64,000 nt of DNA from Ahaetulla prasina (taxonomy: Eukaryota > Chordata > Lepidosauria > Squamata > Colubridae): NCBI RefSeq assembly GCF_028640845.1, contig NC_080543.1:62001-126000 (forward strand), read 5' to 3'. Position numbers and translations under genes: made by a program. Shown one piece after another: positions 63,335-64,000 of the stretch. Each line of letters opens with the position of its first letter. The first letter of the stretch is position 1. The notes below the pieces were generated by a model, which worked only from the letters and a program-made list of their open reading frames with translations, was not told where the DNA came from and did no database searches.

Positions 63335-64000
63335 AACAGGCCGCGGCGGGGGCCTTGGACCGTGTCGCGCCTTTGCGGCCTCTGACCCGGCGTAGGTCTC
63401 GTCCGGCCCCTTGGTTCTCCGAGGGGCTGAGGGAGATGAAACGCCGCGAAGACGCCTAGAGAGCACCTGGAGGTCCAGTCGCCCGGTTGATCGACACTAG
63501 TTAGGTCCTATACTAGGACCTACCTAGTGGCAATGGGGAGGCGAGGCGCTCACGCCCACCCTCATTGCGCCGGCAGATAACCGCCCGCCGCCCAGCCTGG
63601 TGACCCGCCTCCTTCATCAGGAGGTGCGGATGACCCTTTGCAGGACGCCGAGGAGTTTAGTGGTTATCTATACGATAAAATCGCCAGCCCGGGACGATCT
63701 GGACCGAATTTGGGATGATCCAAGCGGGGAGAGGAGGCACGCCTTGTTGAGTCTGTTTGGGATCGGTTTGATCCTGTGGCTCCCGAGGACGTGGACAGGT
63801 TATTGGGGAGGCTCCATGCCACGACATGTTTACTGGACCCGTGCCCTTCCTGGCTGGTACTGGCTACTCAGGAGGTGACACGAGGCTGGGTCCAGAGGAT
63901 TATCCAAGCTTCTTTGTTGGAGGAGTTTTCCTGCCGCCTTGAAAGAGGCGGTGGTGAGACCCTCCTTAAGAAGCCCTCTCTGGACCCAGCTATTTTAAGT
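63335..64000 (+). mobile_element. L2-like LINE, region upstream of the RT domain, broken
   Basis: Reads RPAPWFSEGLREMKRREDA, stop, and later LLGRLHATTCLLDPCPSWLV then SLDPAIL, the segment leading into the RT domain. Several stops and shifts; continues past the window end. Confidence 0.82.

Overview
The window is vertebrate nuclear DNA, most likely from a snake or another squamate. The clues are abundant CR1- and L2-like LINE fragments, several tRNA-derived SINE families, LINE tails that run into (TTCTA/AATAG)n arrays, and a PDE2A gene whose introns consist largely of repeats. Nothing suggests a bacterial or viral source.

Gene content: one gene is recognisable, the minus-strand orthologue of PDE2A (cGMP-stimulated 3',5'-cyclic nucleotide phosphodiesterase). 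I placed 27 coding exons by comparing translations with the remembered vertebrate protein and checking GT-AG borders. They join in one open frame of 833 codons plus stop, running from about human residue 109 to the C terminus (stop at 4194-4196). The first ~108 residues, with the isoform-specific N termini and promoters, were not found between 56902 and 64000 and probably lie beyond the right edge. Domain order from right to left: N-terminal region (c1-c3), GAF-A (c4-c10), GAF-B (c11-c15), catalytic HD domain (c16-c27). Bases 1-4193 are downstream of the stop codon and hold possible 3' UTR plus repeats.

Repeats: introns carry CR1 and L2-like fragments, a 2-kb 5'-truncated LINE (50.3-52.3 kb), an L1 3' end with a 16-bp target duplication, a deleted Tc1-like element with TA duplication, solo-LTR-like elements (one with a 5-bp duplication), and at least three MITE families, two with 8-bp hAT-type duplications. 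Several insertions are nested, for example a SINE inside a MITE inside a CR1.

Most unusual: (1) a palindromic 135-bp hAT-type MITE whose two arms match each other within each copy, and which in two places has one arm tandemly amplified 8-9 times, once with the flanking 8-bp duplication intact; (2) three different repeat families sharing a hammerhead-ribozyme-like layout, CTGANGA - short hairpin - GAAACGTC; (3) long pyrimidine minisatellites fused to the splice acceptors of at least two PDE2A exons; (4) a tRNA-SINE with its box-B segment repeated in a 67-bp tandem array.
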